A stretch of 64,000 nt of DNA from Stenotrophomonas oahuensis (GCF_031834595.1 NZ_CP115541.1:2598501-2662500); one strand, 5' to 3'; positions 46,091 through 56,959 are shown, counted from the stretch's first letter. A program made the numbers and translations. The notes: generated by a model from the letters alone, not told the origin.

Positions 46091-47968
46091 ATGCGCTACG
46101 AAGAGCTGTACCAACGCTCCGTTGAGGAACCTGAGGCGTTCTGGGCCGAGGAAGCCCAGCGCATCTATTGGCACAGGCAGCCGGAACAGGTGCTGGACTA
46201 CAGCACCCCACCGTTCCGGCGCTGGTTCGTCGGCGGTCAAACCAACCTCTGCTACAACGCGGTCGACCGGCACCTGGTGGATCGGCCGGACCAGCTCGCG
46301 CTGGTTGCCATTTCCACCGAAACCAACGTCACCCGCGAGATCACCTACCGCGAGCTGTACCGCGAAGTGAATGCGTTCGCCGCGGTGCTGCAGCGTCTGG
46401 ACGTGCAGCGGGGTGATCGCGTCGTCATCTACATGCCCAACATGGCCGAAGCCGTGTTCGCCATGTTGGCCTGCGCGCGTATCGGTGCCATCCACTCGGT
46501 GGTGTTCGGTGGCTTCGCCGCACACAACCTGGCGCTGCGCATCGACGATGCCCAACCCAGGCTGCTGATCGCCGCCGATGCCGGCAAGCGCGGCGGCAAG
46601 GTGATTCCGTACAAGGCGATGGTGGATGCGGCCTGCGCCGAAGCGCAGTCGCCGCCGCCGCACGTGCTGATCGTCTCGCGCGGGCTGGATCCGGCCGAGC
46701 CGAAGGTGCCGGGCCGCGACGTCGATTACGACACGCTGCGCGCCGAGGTCGGCGACCAGGACGTGCCGGTGGTGTGGCTGGAAGCGAACGAACCCAGCTA
46801 TCTGCTGTACACCTCCGGCACCACCGGCAAGCCCAAAGGCGTGCAGCGCGACGTCGGTGGCTATGCGGTCGCGATGGCGCAGTCGATGCGCACGGTGTTC
46901 GACTGCGCGCCGGGTCAGGTGATGTTTTCCACCTCGGACGTGGGCTGGGCGGTGGGTCATTCCTACAATGTTTACGGCCCGCTGATCGGCGGCTGCACCT
47001 CGCTGCTGTACGAAGGGCTGCCGACCAGTCCCGATCCAGGCATCTGGTGGGCACTGTGCGAACAATACGGCGTGCGCACGATGTTTTCCTCGCCCACCGC
47101 CATCCGCGTGTTGAAGAAGCACGATGCCGACTTCATCAAACGGCACGACCTGGCTGCGTTGAAGTACCTGTTCCTGGCCGGAGAGCCACTGGACGAACCG
47201 ACCGCGCACTGGATCAACGATGCGCTGGGCAAGCCGATCATCGACAACTACTGGCAGACCGAGACCGGCTGGCCGGCGCTGACCCTGCTGCCCGGCGTGG
47301 ACCTGAAGCCGGTGCGCTTCGGCTCGCCAGGCTTCCCCAATCTCGGCTACCGCATGAAGGTGATCGACGAGAACACCGGTGCGGAAGTCGAGCCAGGGCA
47401 GAAGGGCGTGCTGGTGATGGTGCCGCCGCTGCCGCCGGGCTGCATGAGCACGGTGTGGAAGGATGACGACCGCTTCCTGCAGAGTTACTTCAGCCATTTC
47501 AAGGAGCTGCTGTACAGCTCGCTGGACTGGGCGATCCGCGACGAGGACGGTTACACCTTCATTCTGGGCCGCACCGACGATGTGATCAACGTCGCCGGTC
47601 ACCGGCTGGGCACGCGCGAGATCGAAGAGTGCATTTCCGGGCACCCGCAGGTGGCCGAGGCGGCGGTGATCGGGGTCAAGGACGAACTGAAGGGTCAGGT
47701 GCCGCTGGTGTTCGTCACCCTGAAGCAGGCGGTCGTCGGCGATGGCAGCGCAGTGGTGGCCGAGATGATGCAGCGGGTGACCGGTTCGCTGGGGGCGGTG
47801 GCGCGTCCGGCGCACATCCATATCGTCAATGCGCTGCCCAAGACCCGCTCGGGCAAGCTGCTGCGACGTTCGCTGCAGGCGCTGGCCGAAGAACGCGATC
47901 CGGGCGATCTGTCGACGCTGGATGATCCGGGAGCCCTGGACGAGATCCGGCGCGCGCTGGGCCGGTAA
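46091..47968 (+). CDS. prpE: Propionate-CoA ligase
   Basis: 625 residues from the ATG at 46091; E. coli PrpE has 628. AMP-forming acyl-CoA synthetase: propionate plus CoA plus ATP gives propionyl-CoA. The AMP-binding motif is YTSGTTGKPKGV, then TETGWPALTLLPG and the hinge GRTDDVINVAGHR. KTRSGKLLRRSLQAL contains the acetylatable catalytic Lys. No prpBCD genes are adjacent, so the gene is orphaned here. An upstream frame extension was rejected. Confidence 0.92.
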   Translation: MRYEELYQRSVEEPEAFWAEEAQRIYWHRQPEQVLDYSTPPFRRWFVGGQTNLCYNAVDRHLVDRPDQLALVAISTETNVTREITYRELYREVNAFAAVLQRLDVQRGDRVVIYMPNMAEAVFAMLACARIGAIHSVVFGGFAAHNLALRIDDAQPRLLIAADAGKRGGKVIPYKAMVDAACAEAQSPPPHVLIVSRGLDPAEPKVPGRDVDYDTLRAEVGDQDVPVVWLEANEPSYLLYTSGTTGKPKGVQRDVGGYAVAMAQSMRTVFDCAPGQVMFSTSDVGWAVGHSYNVYGPLIGGCTSLLYEGLPTSPDPGIWWALCEQYGVRTMFSSPTAIRVLKKHDADFIKRHDLAALKYLFLAGEPLDEPTAHWINDALGKPIIDNYWQTETGWPALTLLPGVDLKPVRFGSPGFPNLGYRMKVIDENTGAEVEPGQKGVLVMVPPLPPGCMSTVWKDDDRFLQSYFSHFKELLYSSLDWAIRDEDGYTFILGRTDDVINVAGHRLGTREIEECISGHPQVAEAAVIGVKDELKGQVPLVFVTLKQAVVGDGSAVVAEMMQRVTGSLGAVARPAHIHIVNALPKTRSGKLLRRSLQALAEERDPGDLSTLDDPGALDEIRRALGR

Positions 47969-47972
47969 GGGC

Positions 47973-48034
47973 GTGCCGACCAACGGTCGGCACCTACCGA
48001 TGCGCCGCGGTAGGTATCGACCGTTGGTCGATAC
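47973..48034. repeat. SMAG inverted pair, heads inward
   Basis: A minus copy GTGCCGACC-aac-GGTCGGCAC-CTAC (47973-47997) and a plus copy GTAG-GTATCGACC-gtt-GGTCGATAC (48010-48034) are separated by 12 bp. It starts 4 bp after the prpE stop and may serve as its 3-prime end. Confidence 0.75.
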
Positions 48035-48199
48035 GGGGGGTGCTGCGATGCAGCACCTCTGATCATGAACGTCGGTTAAGCTTCCAATGTGGTGGGGGCC
48101 CGGTGCGCGTAGCATCGGGGCATCACAAAGGGGGCGTGGCGTGGCCGCGGGTTCAATCCGGTCCCGCCCGCAGCTGCACTGAGTGACAGGGGGGACTAC

Positions 48200-48694
48200 A
48201 TGGCGTTCATTCATGCCAAGACGGCCGCTGGCCGTCAGGAAATCGAAGACCGTGCGCGCAAACTGCCGCCGGGACTGCGCTCCATTCTGCTGATGGTTGA
48301 CGGCCTGCGCGATGACGACGAACTGACCGGCATGCTGCCGGGCCTGCGCGCGCCAGACGATGCGCTGGCGCAACTGCAGGCGATGGGCCTGATTGAAGTG
48401 GTCGGCGGCGCATTGGCGGCGGCCGCGCCGCGTTCGCTGACTGCCGGGCGCGAACACGACCCGGCGTTGTACAAGCAGTTGTATGACTGGATGAGCGAGT
48501 CGGTGCGCCGGCACCTGGGCCTGAAGGGCTACTTCATGCAGCTCAAGATCGAACGCTGCACCGATGCGGCCAGCCTGGAGAAGCTGTGGCCGGAAATGGC
48601 GGCAGCCGTCTCCAAATCGAAAAGCCCGGCGCTGGCCAATCGCTGGATGGAAGAAACCCGCGCCTTGCTGCAGGGCCAACCCGTCGACGCGTAG
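48200..48694 (+). CDS. Unrecognised 164-residue cytoplasmic protein
   Basis: I do not recognise the family. It has no signal peptide or membrane segment. Residues 10-70 (GRQEIEDRARKLPPGLRSIL, then an acidic turn and a short-helix pattern) look like a compact winged-helix-like regulatory domain of the kind seen in many proteobacterial hypotheticals. The C-terminal half (YKQLYDWMSESVRRHLGLKG) is helical. The TAG stop is the GTAG head of a SMAG palindrome. A ribosome-binding site GGGGGGACT precedes the ATG. Confidence 0.75.
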   Translation: MAFIHAKTAAGRQEIEDRARKLPPGLRSILLMVDGLRDDDELTGMLPGLRAPDDALAQLQAMGLIEVVGGALAAAAPRSLTAGREHDPALYKQLYDWMSESVRRHLGLKGYFMQLKIERCTDAASLEKLWPEMAAAVSKSKSPALANRWMEETRALLQGQPVDA

Positions 48695-48772
48695 AGCGGG
48701 GCTTGCCCCGCTGCCGTTGCGTGGCTGCCGCATGCCGTCTGACCGCAACAGCCACGCAGGGCGTGGCTGTAC
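48691..48772. repeat. SMAG inverted pair overlapping a gene end
   Basis: A plus copy GTAG-AGCGGGGC-tt-GCCCCGCT (48691-48712), whose TAG is the stop of the 164-residue gene, and a minus copy CAGCCACGC-agg-GCGTGGCTG-TAC (48749-48772). The pair separates this gene from the convergent GST gene. Confidence 0.75.
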
Positions 48773-48789
48773 ACGTGTGCGTGTGACCG

Positions 48790-49401
48790 TCAGGCCAGAC
48801 CTTCAGCCTTCAACGCCGCCTGCACACCCGCATCGGCTTCCATCCGGGTCTTGAACGCGGCCACGTTGTCCAGCCCGACCAGGTCCACGTTGGCACCGGT
48901 GGCCCAGCGCAGGGTGATGTAGAAGTACGGGTCGGCCACGCTGCGGAAGCCGGCCAGCCACGGCTTGTCGGCCAGCTGGCGGTCGGCGGTTTCGAACAGA
49001 CCACGCAGGCGCTTGCGCGCGGCGGCGCGGATCGCGTCGTACTGACCTTCGTCGGCAATGAACTTGCCCGGCCCGAACAGCGGCGAGAACGCCGGGTGCA
49101 CGTCGGAGTTGACGAACGACAGCCAGCGGGCGGCTTCGGCGCGCTGGCGCGGGCTGCCGTCACCGGCCAGGCCGGCCTGCGGGAAGGAGTCGGCGATGTA
49201 GCCCATGATCGCCGCGTTCTGGGTCAGCACGAAGTCTCCGTCGACCAGCGCCGGCACCGCGCCGGCCGGATTGATCGCCAGGAACGCGGGGGCCTTCATC
49301 GTGTCTTTGTCGAGCAGTTCCACTTCAAACGGCTGGCCGGTCCACTGCAGGGCAATGTGGTCGGCGGTGGAACAGGCTCCGGGCTTGCTGTACAGCTTCA
49401 T
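48790..49401 (-). CDS. Glutathione S-transferase, beta class
   Basis: 203 residues. The N-terminal thioredoxin-like domain starts KLYSKPGACS with Cys10, the residue that defines bacterial beta-class GSTs. NPAGAVPAL holds the cis-Pro, and DFVLTQNAAIMGYI the gamma-glutamyl-binding turn. The C-terminal helical domain is complete. It acts in glutathione-dependent detoxification or disulfide exchange. Convergent with the upstream hypothetical gene. Confidence 0.93.
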   Translation of the reverse strand: MKLYSKPGACSTADHIALQWTGQPFEVELLDKDTMKAPAFLAINPAGAVPALVDGDFVLTQNAAIMGYIADSFPQAGLAGDGSPRQRAEAARWLSFVNSDVHPAFSPLFGPGKFIADEGQYDAIRAAARKRLRGLFETADRQLADKPWLAGFRSVADPYFYITLRWATGANVDLVGLDNVAAFKTRMEADAGVQAALKAEGLA

Positions 49402-49486
49402 GCGGACTCCAGGGTGGATCGATGGTGGAAACCACCACTATCGCGGAGCCGGCGGCGCGCGGCAACGGCGCGCCCAAAACAGATTG

Positions 49487-49945
49487 TTACGACTGGCGGG
49501 GCTTGAGGCTCTGCACCTTATAGAAGGTGTGATCGCCGATCGTGGCCACCTGGTAGGCATTGCGCCAGCTCGGGCTGGCAATGGCCAGCGCGGCGAAATG
49601 GCTGGCCCCGGGCACGATCTCCTTGCGCTCGCCCACCGGCAGCGCCCAGTTGCGCTCGGCGTCGAAGGCCACGGTCATCGCTTCTTCCCAGGCATCGGTG
49701 TTGCCCAGCTGGGTGCCGGGAGCCACGATGGTCGGGGCGAACTGCTTGCGCGCGGTCACCACCTGGCACATCGAGTCGCCCCACAGGCCGCTGTCCAGGC
49801 GGCGCAGGGCCACTTCTGCCACGGCTTGCTGGCCGCGCAGGGTCTGGTCACGCGCTTCGAGGTAGACGGTCGTGCTCAGGCACAACGAATCGGCGGCCGG
49901 CTGCGGCAACAACTGCGACAGCCAGAGAATCCAGGCCAGTTTCAT
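49487..49945 (-). CDS. SleB/CwlJ-type cell wall hydrolase
   Basis: 152 residues. A weak N-terminal hydrophobic stretch (MKLAWILWLSQLLP) suggests export. LCLSTTVYLEARDQTLRGQQ has the catalytic Glu of the hydrolase_2 (SleB) fold, and DAWEEAMTVA and GASHFAAL follow. Such enzymes cut peptidoglycan; in this non-sporing organism it is probably a lytic transglycosylase-like hydrolase. It is the only gene between the GST gene and the long spacer. Confidence 0.8.
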   Translation of the reverse strand: MKLAWILWLSQLLPQPAADSLCLSTTVYLEARDQTLRGQQAVAEVALRRLDSGLWGDSMCQVVTARKQFAPTIVAPGTQLGNTDAWEEAMTVAFDAERNWALPVGERKEIVPGASHFAALAIASPSWRNAYQVATIGDHTFYKVQSLKPRQS

Positions 49946-50281
49946 AAAACTCCTTGCTCCGTATGGGCCGCACCTGGCTGGGCCATCCGATCGGGCGGAC
50001 GGCGGCGAGGGTACTGCTTGGCGTCATGGGGAGGCGGCCATCGGGGCCGCCCGTTGGCGGCTCCCGAAAGATCGTGGGGGCCGCACGCTCACTCGAACTG
50101 GGTGGTGAGCGGGAAAGTTGGCGCACGATAGGGGGGTATTTCCCAATGTATCCTGAACCGAAAGGCTTGACATTCAGGTTCGTAGCGGGTGTCGGAACTC
50201 GCATTCAGGTGACGACCAACGGTCGTCACCTACCGATCGAACGGTAGCGCACGACCGCTGGTCGTGCGTGGAACGGCCCCG
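49946..50281. other. Intergenic region upstream of the SleB gene, downstream of fadH
   Basis: 336 bp without a gene. It contains a SMAG pair (50209-50268) at the fadH end; the rest would include the SleB-gene promoter on the minus strand, but no clean -35/-10 was found by eye. Confidence 0.6.
50209..50268. repeat. SMAG inverted pair, heads inward
   Basis: A minus copy GTGACGACC-aac-GGTCGTCAC-CTAC (50209-50233) and a plus copy GTAG-CGCACGACC-gct-GGTCGTGCG (50244-50268), 10 bp apart, 13 bp beyond the fadH stop. Confidence 0.75.
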
Positions 50282-52485
<2,204 letters not shown>

Positions 52486-52492
52486 CCACGCA

Positions 52493-53518
52493 TCAATCCC
52501 ACCCGGCCAAGGTCAGCTTCCCGATCACGCTGCCACTCTCCAGTTGCCGGTGCGCCTCACGCAGATTCGCCGCGTTGATCGTGCCCAGTGCGGTGTGCGC
52601 GGTGCTGCGCAGCTCGCCGGCATCGACCAGGCTGGCCACCCGGTTCAGGATGCGATGCTGTTCGATCAGGTCGGCGGTGCCGAAACGTGCGCGCGCGAAC
52701 ATGAATTCCCAGTGGATGCTGATGCACTTGGCCTTGTAGGGATCGCCAATGCGCAACGGGCCGCGCGGCTCCACGATCAGGCCCACGCGACCCTGCGGGG
52801 CCAGCAGCTCGCCCAGCACTTCCCAATAGGCGTCGGTGTCAGCGAGGTTCAAAGCGGCATCCACCGCCGCGATCCCCAACGCCTGCAGCTGCGGCGGTAG
52901 CGGCTGGCGGTGGTCAATGACATGGTGCGCGCCCATCGCCCGGCACCAGTCGGCCGACGCCGGGCGGGAGGCGGTGGCGACCACGGTGAACCCGGCGTGG
53001 CGGCCCAGCTGGATCGCCATCGAGCCGACCCCGCCGGCACCGCCGATCACCAGCAGCACCTGGCCGCGGTGGCGGCTGTCGTCAAAGCGCAGGCACATGC
53101 GGTCGAACAGCAGTTCCCACGCGGTCAGCGTGGTCAGTGGCAGCGCCGCGGCGTCGGCGAAGTCCAGCGTGGTCGGCTTGCGCCCCACCACGCGCGCGTC
53201 CACCAGCTGCCATTGCGCATTGCAGCCGGGGCGTGTGACATCACCGGCGTAATAGACCTCATCGCCCGGAGCAAAGGCGGTCACGTCCGGTCCCACCGCT
53301 TCCACCACACCGGACGCGTCGAAACCGAGAATGCGGGGAGGCGCCTCGTCCGTGCGCGGGGCGCGGCGTTGTTTGGCATCCACCGGGTTCACCGATACCG
53401 CCAGCACCCGAACCAGCAGGTCATGTCCGGTGGGTTGACCAGGGGCCGGGACGTTCATGTCCGACAGCGAGGCCGGGTCGTCGATCGGCAGGGCGCGTTC
53501 CTGAACAACAGCTTTCAT
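52493..53518 (-). CDS. Zinc-free MDR oxidoreductase (quinone oxidoreductase-like)
   Basis: 341 residues of the medium-chain dehydrogenase/reductase superfamily. The GroES-like domain (VRVLAVSVNPVDAKQR, about residues 36-51, and GDEVYYAGDV) lacks the structural-zinc Cys cluster. The NAD(P)-binding motif GGAGGVGSMAIQLGRHAG starts near residue 157. Typical for NADPH quinone or enone reductases; the substrate is unknown. It is transcribed toward fadH and away from the OmpA-family gene. Confidence 0.85.
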   Translation of the reverse strand: MKAVVQERALPIDDPASLSDMNVPAPGQPTGHDLLVRVLAVSVNPVDAKQRRAPRTDEAPPRILGFDASGVVEAVGPDVTAFAPGDEVYYAGDVTRPGCNAQWQLVDARVVGRKPTTLDFADAAALPLTTLTAWELLFDRMCLRFDDSRHRGQVLLVIGGAGGVGSMAIQLGRHAGFTVVATASRPASADWCRAMGAHHVIDHRQPLPPQLQALGIAAVDAALNLADTDAYWEVLGELLAPQGRVGLIVEPRGPLRIGDPYKAKCISIHWEFMFARARFGTADLIEQHRILNRVASLVDAGELRSTAHTALGTINAANLREAHRQLESGSVIGKLTLAGWD

Positions 53519-53889
53519 GGCAGCTCCGGCAGGGGAAAATCGTATTCATCATACGACTGCCGGGAAACCTGTTGATGCGCTGAATAAGCGCACAACGTGC
53601 AACTGCACGATTTACTGTGGCGAGCCCTTGAAAACTCTGGAAAAGTGGCAAAACCCTTGTTATTGCTGGGTCTTGCGCAACTTCATAAAGCTGTATAGGG
53701 TGCCCGCTGCTGGGCCGGGTAGAGGTCTGGCGGTCGTCTTCACATGTTATGTGACTGTTAACATCACCTTCACTCCCCTGAGCATAATGTTCGCGGCGGT
53801 GGCGTGCTGAACCCGCAGTCTGAAACGACGCAATAGCGCTGGACCATGCCTCTACCGGTTTCATACCCCCGAACTAGGAGCTGTATTAC
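53519..53889. other. Divergent regulatory region, MDR oxidoreductase / OmpA-family gene
   Basis: 371 bp without a credible gene; composition is markedly more AT-rich than the surroundings (for example 53625-53700). It should hold both divergent promoters. The 97-codon frame inside it has no homologous features and was rejected. Confidence 0.6.
53758..53788 (+). promoter_or_regulatory. Candidate promoter of the OmpA-family gene
   Basis: TTAACA (53758-53763, 5 of 6) and CATAAT (53783-53788, 5 of 6) with a long 19-bp spacer. The start near 53795 would give a 5-prime leader of about 95 nt. Other weak candidates lie upstream. Confidence 0.45.
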
Positions 53890-54990
53890 ATGAACAAGAA
53901 GATCCTTACTGCCGCGCTGCTGGGCGGTCTGGCCATGGCCCAGGCTGCGTCCGCGCAGGACTTCGATGACCGCTGGTACCTGACCGGTTCGGCGGGTTTC
54001 AATTTCCAGGACAGCGACCGCGGGACCAATGACGCTCCGTTCGTCACCCTGGGCCTGGGCAAGTTCATCAGCCCGAACTGGTCGCTGGACGGTGAGCTGA
54101 ACTACCAGAACCCGAACTTCGACGACAACCAGGATCTGAACTGGAGCCAGTACGGCGGCGACATCTCCGCGCGCTACCACTTCATCCAGGAAGGCCGCGG
54201 CTGGAACCCCTACCTGCGTTTCGGCGTGGGCTACCAGAAGTCGGAAGAAGAGTTCTCGCAGCCGGGCCCGGTGCTGGGTGAGCGCAAGGACGGCAACTTC
54301 TCCGCCATCGTCGGCGTCGGTCTGCAGACCACCTTCGACAAGGCCGTGGCCGTGCGTGCCGAAGTCGGCTACCGCGGTGACTTCGATGACAAGAGCTACA
54401 ACCCGACCCTGAACGGCCGTGACGAAAGCTGGTTCGGCGACCTGCTGGCCTCGGTCGGCGTCGTGATCCCGCTGGGTCCGGCTCCGGTTGCCGCTGTGGC
54501 TCCGCCGCCGCCGGCTGCGCCGAGCTGCGCCGACCTGGATGACGACGGTGACGGCGTCAACAACTGCGACGACAAGTGCCCGAACTCGCAGCCGGGTCAG
54601 ACCATCGGTCCGGACGGTTGCCCGGTGCCGGTGTCGATCGACCTGAAGGGCGTGAACTTCGACTTCGACAAGTCGACCCTGCGTCCGGACGCCGTGGCGA
54701 TCCTGAGCGAAGCCACCCAGATTCTGGTGCGTTACCCGGATCTGCGCGTTGAAGTCGCTGGCCACACCGACTCGAAGGGCACCGACGAGTACAACCAGAA
54801 GCTGTCCGAGCGTCGTGCAACCGCTGTGTACGACTACCTGACCAGCAACGGCGTTGCTGCTTCGCGTCTGGTCGGCCCGATCGGTTACGGCGAGTCGCGT
54901 CCGATTGCTCCGAACACCAACCCGGATGGTTCGGACAACCCGGAAGGCCGCGCCAAGAACCGTCGTACCGAGCTGAACGTCCAGAACTAA
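53890..54990 (+). CDS. OmpA-family outer-membrane protein with calcium-binding type repeats
   Basis: 366 residues. Signal peptide MNKKILTAALLGGLAMAQAA, cleaved before QDF. The N-terminal part (about 22-195) is an 8-strand barrel rich in alternating aromatic residues. A Pro/Ala linker (APPPPAAPS) and a thrombospondin type-3-like DLDDDGDGVNNCDDKCP motif follow. The C-terminal OmpA domain (about 255-366) has the peptidoglycan-binding GHTDSKGTDEYN and NRRTEL motifs. It links the outer membrane to peptidoglycan and is likely abundant, given the strong terminator. Confidence 0.95.
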   Translation: MNKKILTAALLGGLAMAQAASAQDFDDRWYLTGSAGFNFQDSDRGTNDAPFVTLGLGKFISPNWSLDGELNYQNPNFDDNQDLNWSQYGGDISARYHFIQEGRGWNPYLRFGVGYQKSEEEFSQPGPVLGERKDGNFSAIVGVGLQTTFDKAVAVRAEVGYRGDFDDKSYNPTLNGRDESWFGDLLASVGVVIPLGPAPVAAVAPPPPAAPSCADLDDDGDGVNNCDDKCPNSQPGQTIGPDGCPVPVSIDLKGVNFDFDKSTLRPDAVAILSEATQILVRYPDLRVEVAGHTDSKGTDEYNQKLSERRATAVYDYLTSNGVAASRLVGPIGYGESRPIAPNTNPDGSDNPEGRAKNRRTELNVQN

Positions 54991-55013
54991 GTTCTGACGT
55001 AAAGGTTCAGAAG

Positions 55014-55045
55014 CAGGGCCCGGCATTGCCGGGCCCTGTTTTTTT
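55014..55045 (+). terminator. Intrinsic terminator of the OmpA-family gene
   Basis: CAGGGCCCGGC-att-GCCGGGCCCTG (11-bp perfect stem) followed by seven T. Very strong Rho-independent terminator. Confidence 0.93.
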
Positions 55046-55159
55046 GTGCGCTGGGTGGGAAATCGATAAAAAATTCAATGCGTTGCCGTATTCATTGAAT
55101 GTCGGATCTTGTAAGGCGTTTCGTCGCTGTTAAACTCGACGCGTCGACCCTCTTACTGG

Positions 55160-55678
55160 ATGCATCCCATGCTGCGTATCGCACTGGCCGCCGCGCTCGG
55201 CCTGGCCCTGGTTCCTGCCGCTCACGCCGCCGTGGACTGCTCCGCCCAGGCCACCAGTGCCTCGCCGCTGCCGCTGCCGGCGACGGCCATCGCGCCGGTG
55301 GCCGATGAGTTCGCCATCCGCAGCACCCAGCTGGGCATGCCCTCCGGTGTACTCACCCCCAATTTCGAGCAGCAGCAGTCGGTAGACCGTGCACTGCAGC
55401 GCCTGCGCATCGACGGCTGCCAGAACATCGCCAAGGCGATGCCGGGTGCGCCGGCGGTGAACCCGAACGATCCGGCGGCCTACAAGCCCAAGACCGAGTT
55501 CGACAACACCCCGTGGCGCTTTGACATGAGCCAGAACGGCAAGCGCATGACCGCCGAGGAATTCGACGCCTGGATGAAGGCGCGTGGCGTTCGCGTGGTC
55601 AAGGCACGTCCGGCTCCGGCCGCTGCTGCAGCTCCGGCAGCTGAACCGGCGGCCGAGACCAAGCCGGACAAGAAGTAA
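55160..55678 (+). CDS. Small exported protein with the RFxMS-EFDAWMK module
   Basis: 172 residues. The signal peptide ends near PAAHA|AVDC. The mature part has two Cys (27, 87), a Pro-rich stretch, and a C-terminal 30-residue module (119-148, core KRMTAEEFDAWMKARGVRV). An Ala/Pro/Lys tail follows. The module recurs in the lipoprotein at 56563 (20 of 30 positions identical). Function unknown. The ATG at 55169 is an alternative start. It is co-directional with the RsuA-type gene 21 bp downstream. Confidence 0.8.
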   Translation: MHPMLRIALAAALGLALVPAAHAAVDCSAQATSASPLPLPATAIAPVADEFAIRSTQLGMPSGVLTPNFEQQQSVDRALQRLRIDGCQNIAKAMPGAPAVNPNDPAAYKPKTEFDNTPWRFDMSQNGKRMTAEEFDAWMKARGVRVVKARPAPAAAAAPAAEPAAETKPDKK

Positions 55679-55699
55679 GTCGCCGCGCGCGACAGAGCG

Positions 55700-56479
55700 A
55701 TGCGTACGACCCGCCGCCCCACTGCCGCGCCGACTACCGCGCCACGCCATGGTCTGGCGCGGGTCCTGTCCAAAGCGGGCGTGTGCTCGCGCACCGAGGC
55801 CGCGCGCTGGATCGCCGACGGCCGGGTGACGGTGGACGGGCGCACCATCAACAACCCCGAATTTCCGATCGTCGATGGCCGCCACCAGATCAAGGTGGAC
55901 GGCCAGCCGCTGGGCAGCGCCCGGCGCATCCATCTCATGCTCAACAAGCCGCGCGGACTGGTCACCACCGTCCAGGACGAGCGCGGCCGCGACACCGTGT
56001 ACCGCTGTTTCGACGGTGCCGGCTTGCCCTGGTTGGCACCGGTGGGACGGCTCGACAAGGCCAGCGAAGGCCTGCTGTTGTTCAGCAACGACCCGCAGTG
56101 GGCGGCGCGTCTGACCGACCCCACGACCGGCCCGGACAAGACGTACCACGTGCAGGTCGACGCCATTCCCTCTGCCGACCAGCTGGCGGCCCTGTGCGCC
56201 GGCGTTGAAGACGGCGGCGAGTTCCTGCGCGCCCGCCAGGTGCGGCTGCTGCGCAGCGGCGAGAAGACCGCCTGGCTGGAAGTCGTGCTGGAAGAGGGCC
56301 GCAACCGCCACATCCGGCGTCTGCTGGCGGCCTTCGATATCGCCGTTCTGCGTTTGATCAGAGTGGGGATAGGCCAGCTGCAACTGGGAACGCTTGCCAA
56401 AGGGGGCTGGCGCGAACTGCAGCCACACGACCTTGAACTGTTGTACGCCACGGCCGGAGGTGCCGGGGCTGACATCTAG
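55700..56479 (+). CDS. RsuA/RluB-type rRNA pseudouridine synthase
   Basis: 259 residues. The N-terminal S4 RNA-binding domain (about 18-75, ARVLSKAGVCSRTEAARWI) is followed by the RsuA-family catalytic domain with Asp119 in VGRLDKASEGLLLFSND and the GRNRHIRRL motif near the C-terminus. It makes one pseudouridine in 16S or 23S rRNA; RsuA, RluB, RluE and RluF cannot be told apart safely. It lies between two genes that share a module, an unusual neighbourhood. Confidence 0.88.
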   Translation: MRTTRRPTAAPTTAPRHGLARVLSKAGVCSRTEAARWIADGRVTVDGRTINNPEFPIVDGRHQIKVDGQPLGSARRIHLMLNKPRGLVTTVQDERGRDTVYRCFDGAGLPWLAPVGRLDKASEGLLLFSNDPQWAARLTDPTTGPDKTYHVQVDAIPSADQLAALCAGVEDGGEFLRARQVRLLRSGEKTAWLEVVLEEGRNRHIRRLLAAFDIAVLRLIRVGIGQLQLGTLAKGGWRELQPHDLELLYATAGGAGADI

Positions 56480-56562
56480 TGCGTGGCCCGCTGGGGAGCG
56501 GGCGCACCACCGGGCAATGGACGGCCTGCTTTTACAGACTGACCACTACCGGGAGAAGTGCC

Positions 56563-56901
56563 ATGTTCATCGTTCAATCTTTCCGCCCGCTGCTGCGCGG
56601 GGCCTGCCTGCTGTTGCCGGCGGTCGTGCTGACCGCCTGCGGCGGCCACAAACAGGCGGCCAAGGCGACCCCGCCGGTCACCGACAAGGTGGTGGAGTTG
56701 AAAACGCCGGAGCTGGACGGGCGCGGCAGTTACCGCTTCCACATGAGCGACGGCAAGAAGCGCATGAGCGCTGACGAGTTCGACGCCTGGATGAAGGCCA
56801 ACGGCATCCGTGTGGCCAAGGGCAATCCGCAGGCCCGGCCGACCCCCAAGCCCGCCACCAAACCGGTGGTGGTGGCGAGCAAGGATAAAAAGAAGCGGTA
56901 G
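56563..56901 (+). CDS. Small lipoprotein with the RFxMS-EFDAWMK module
   Basis: 112 residues from the ATG at 56563 (AGAAGTGCC before it); a longer upstream frame was rejected because it loses the lipobox position. The signal sequence ends VVLTAC with lipid-anchored Cys26. The 30-residue module spans Tyr57-Lys86 (core KRMSADEFDAWMKANGIRV), close to that of the 172-residue protein at 55160. The tail is Lys/Pro-rich. The TAG stop is the GTAG head of a SMAG palindrome. Confidence 0.8.
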   Translation: MFIVQSFRPLLRGACLLLPAVVLTACGGHKQAAKATPPVTDKVVELKTPELDGRGSYRFHMSDGKKRMSADEFDAWMKANGIRVAKGNPQARPTPKPATKPVVVASKDKKKR

Positions 56902-56959
56902 CGCCGGCCGCTGGCCGGCAACCCACGAAAACCGCGCAGCGGGGCAAGCCCCGCTCTAC
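56898..56959. repeat. SMAG inverted pair, heads outward, overlapping a stop codon
   Basis: A plus copy GTAG-c-GCCGGCC-gct-GGCCGGC (56898-56919), whose TAG ends the lipoprotein gene, and a minus copy AGCGGGGC-aa-GCCCCGCT-CTAC (56938-56959), between convergent genes. Confidence 0.75.

Noticed and set aside
48120..48180. tRNA-like T-arm (GGGTTCAATCCGG) before the 164-residue gene
   Set aside because: No matching acceptor, D-arm or anticodon stem around it; only a chance similarity.
53517..53810. 97-codon frame in the OmpA upstream region
   Set aside because: Overlaps the divergent start region of the MDR gene, no ribosome-binding site, no homologous features.
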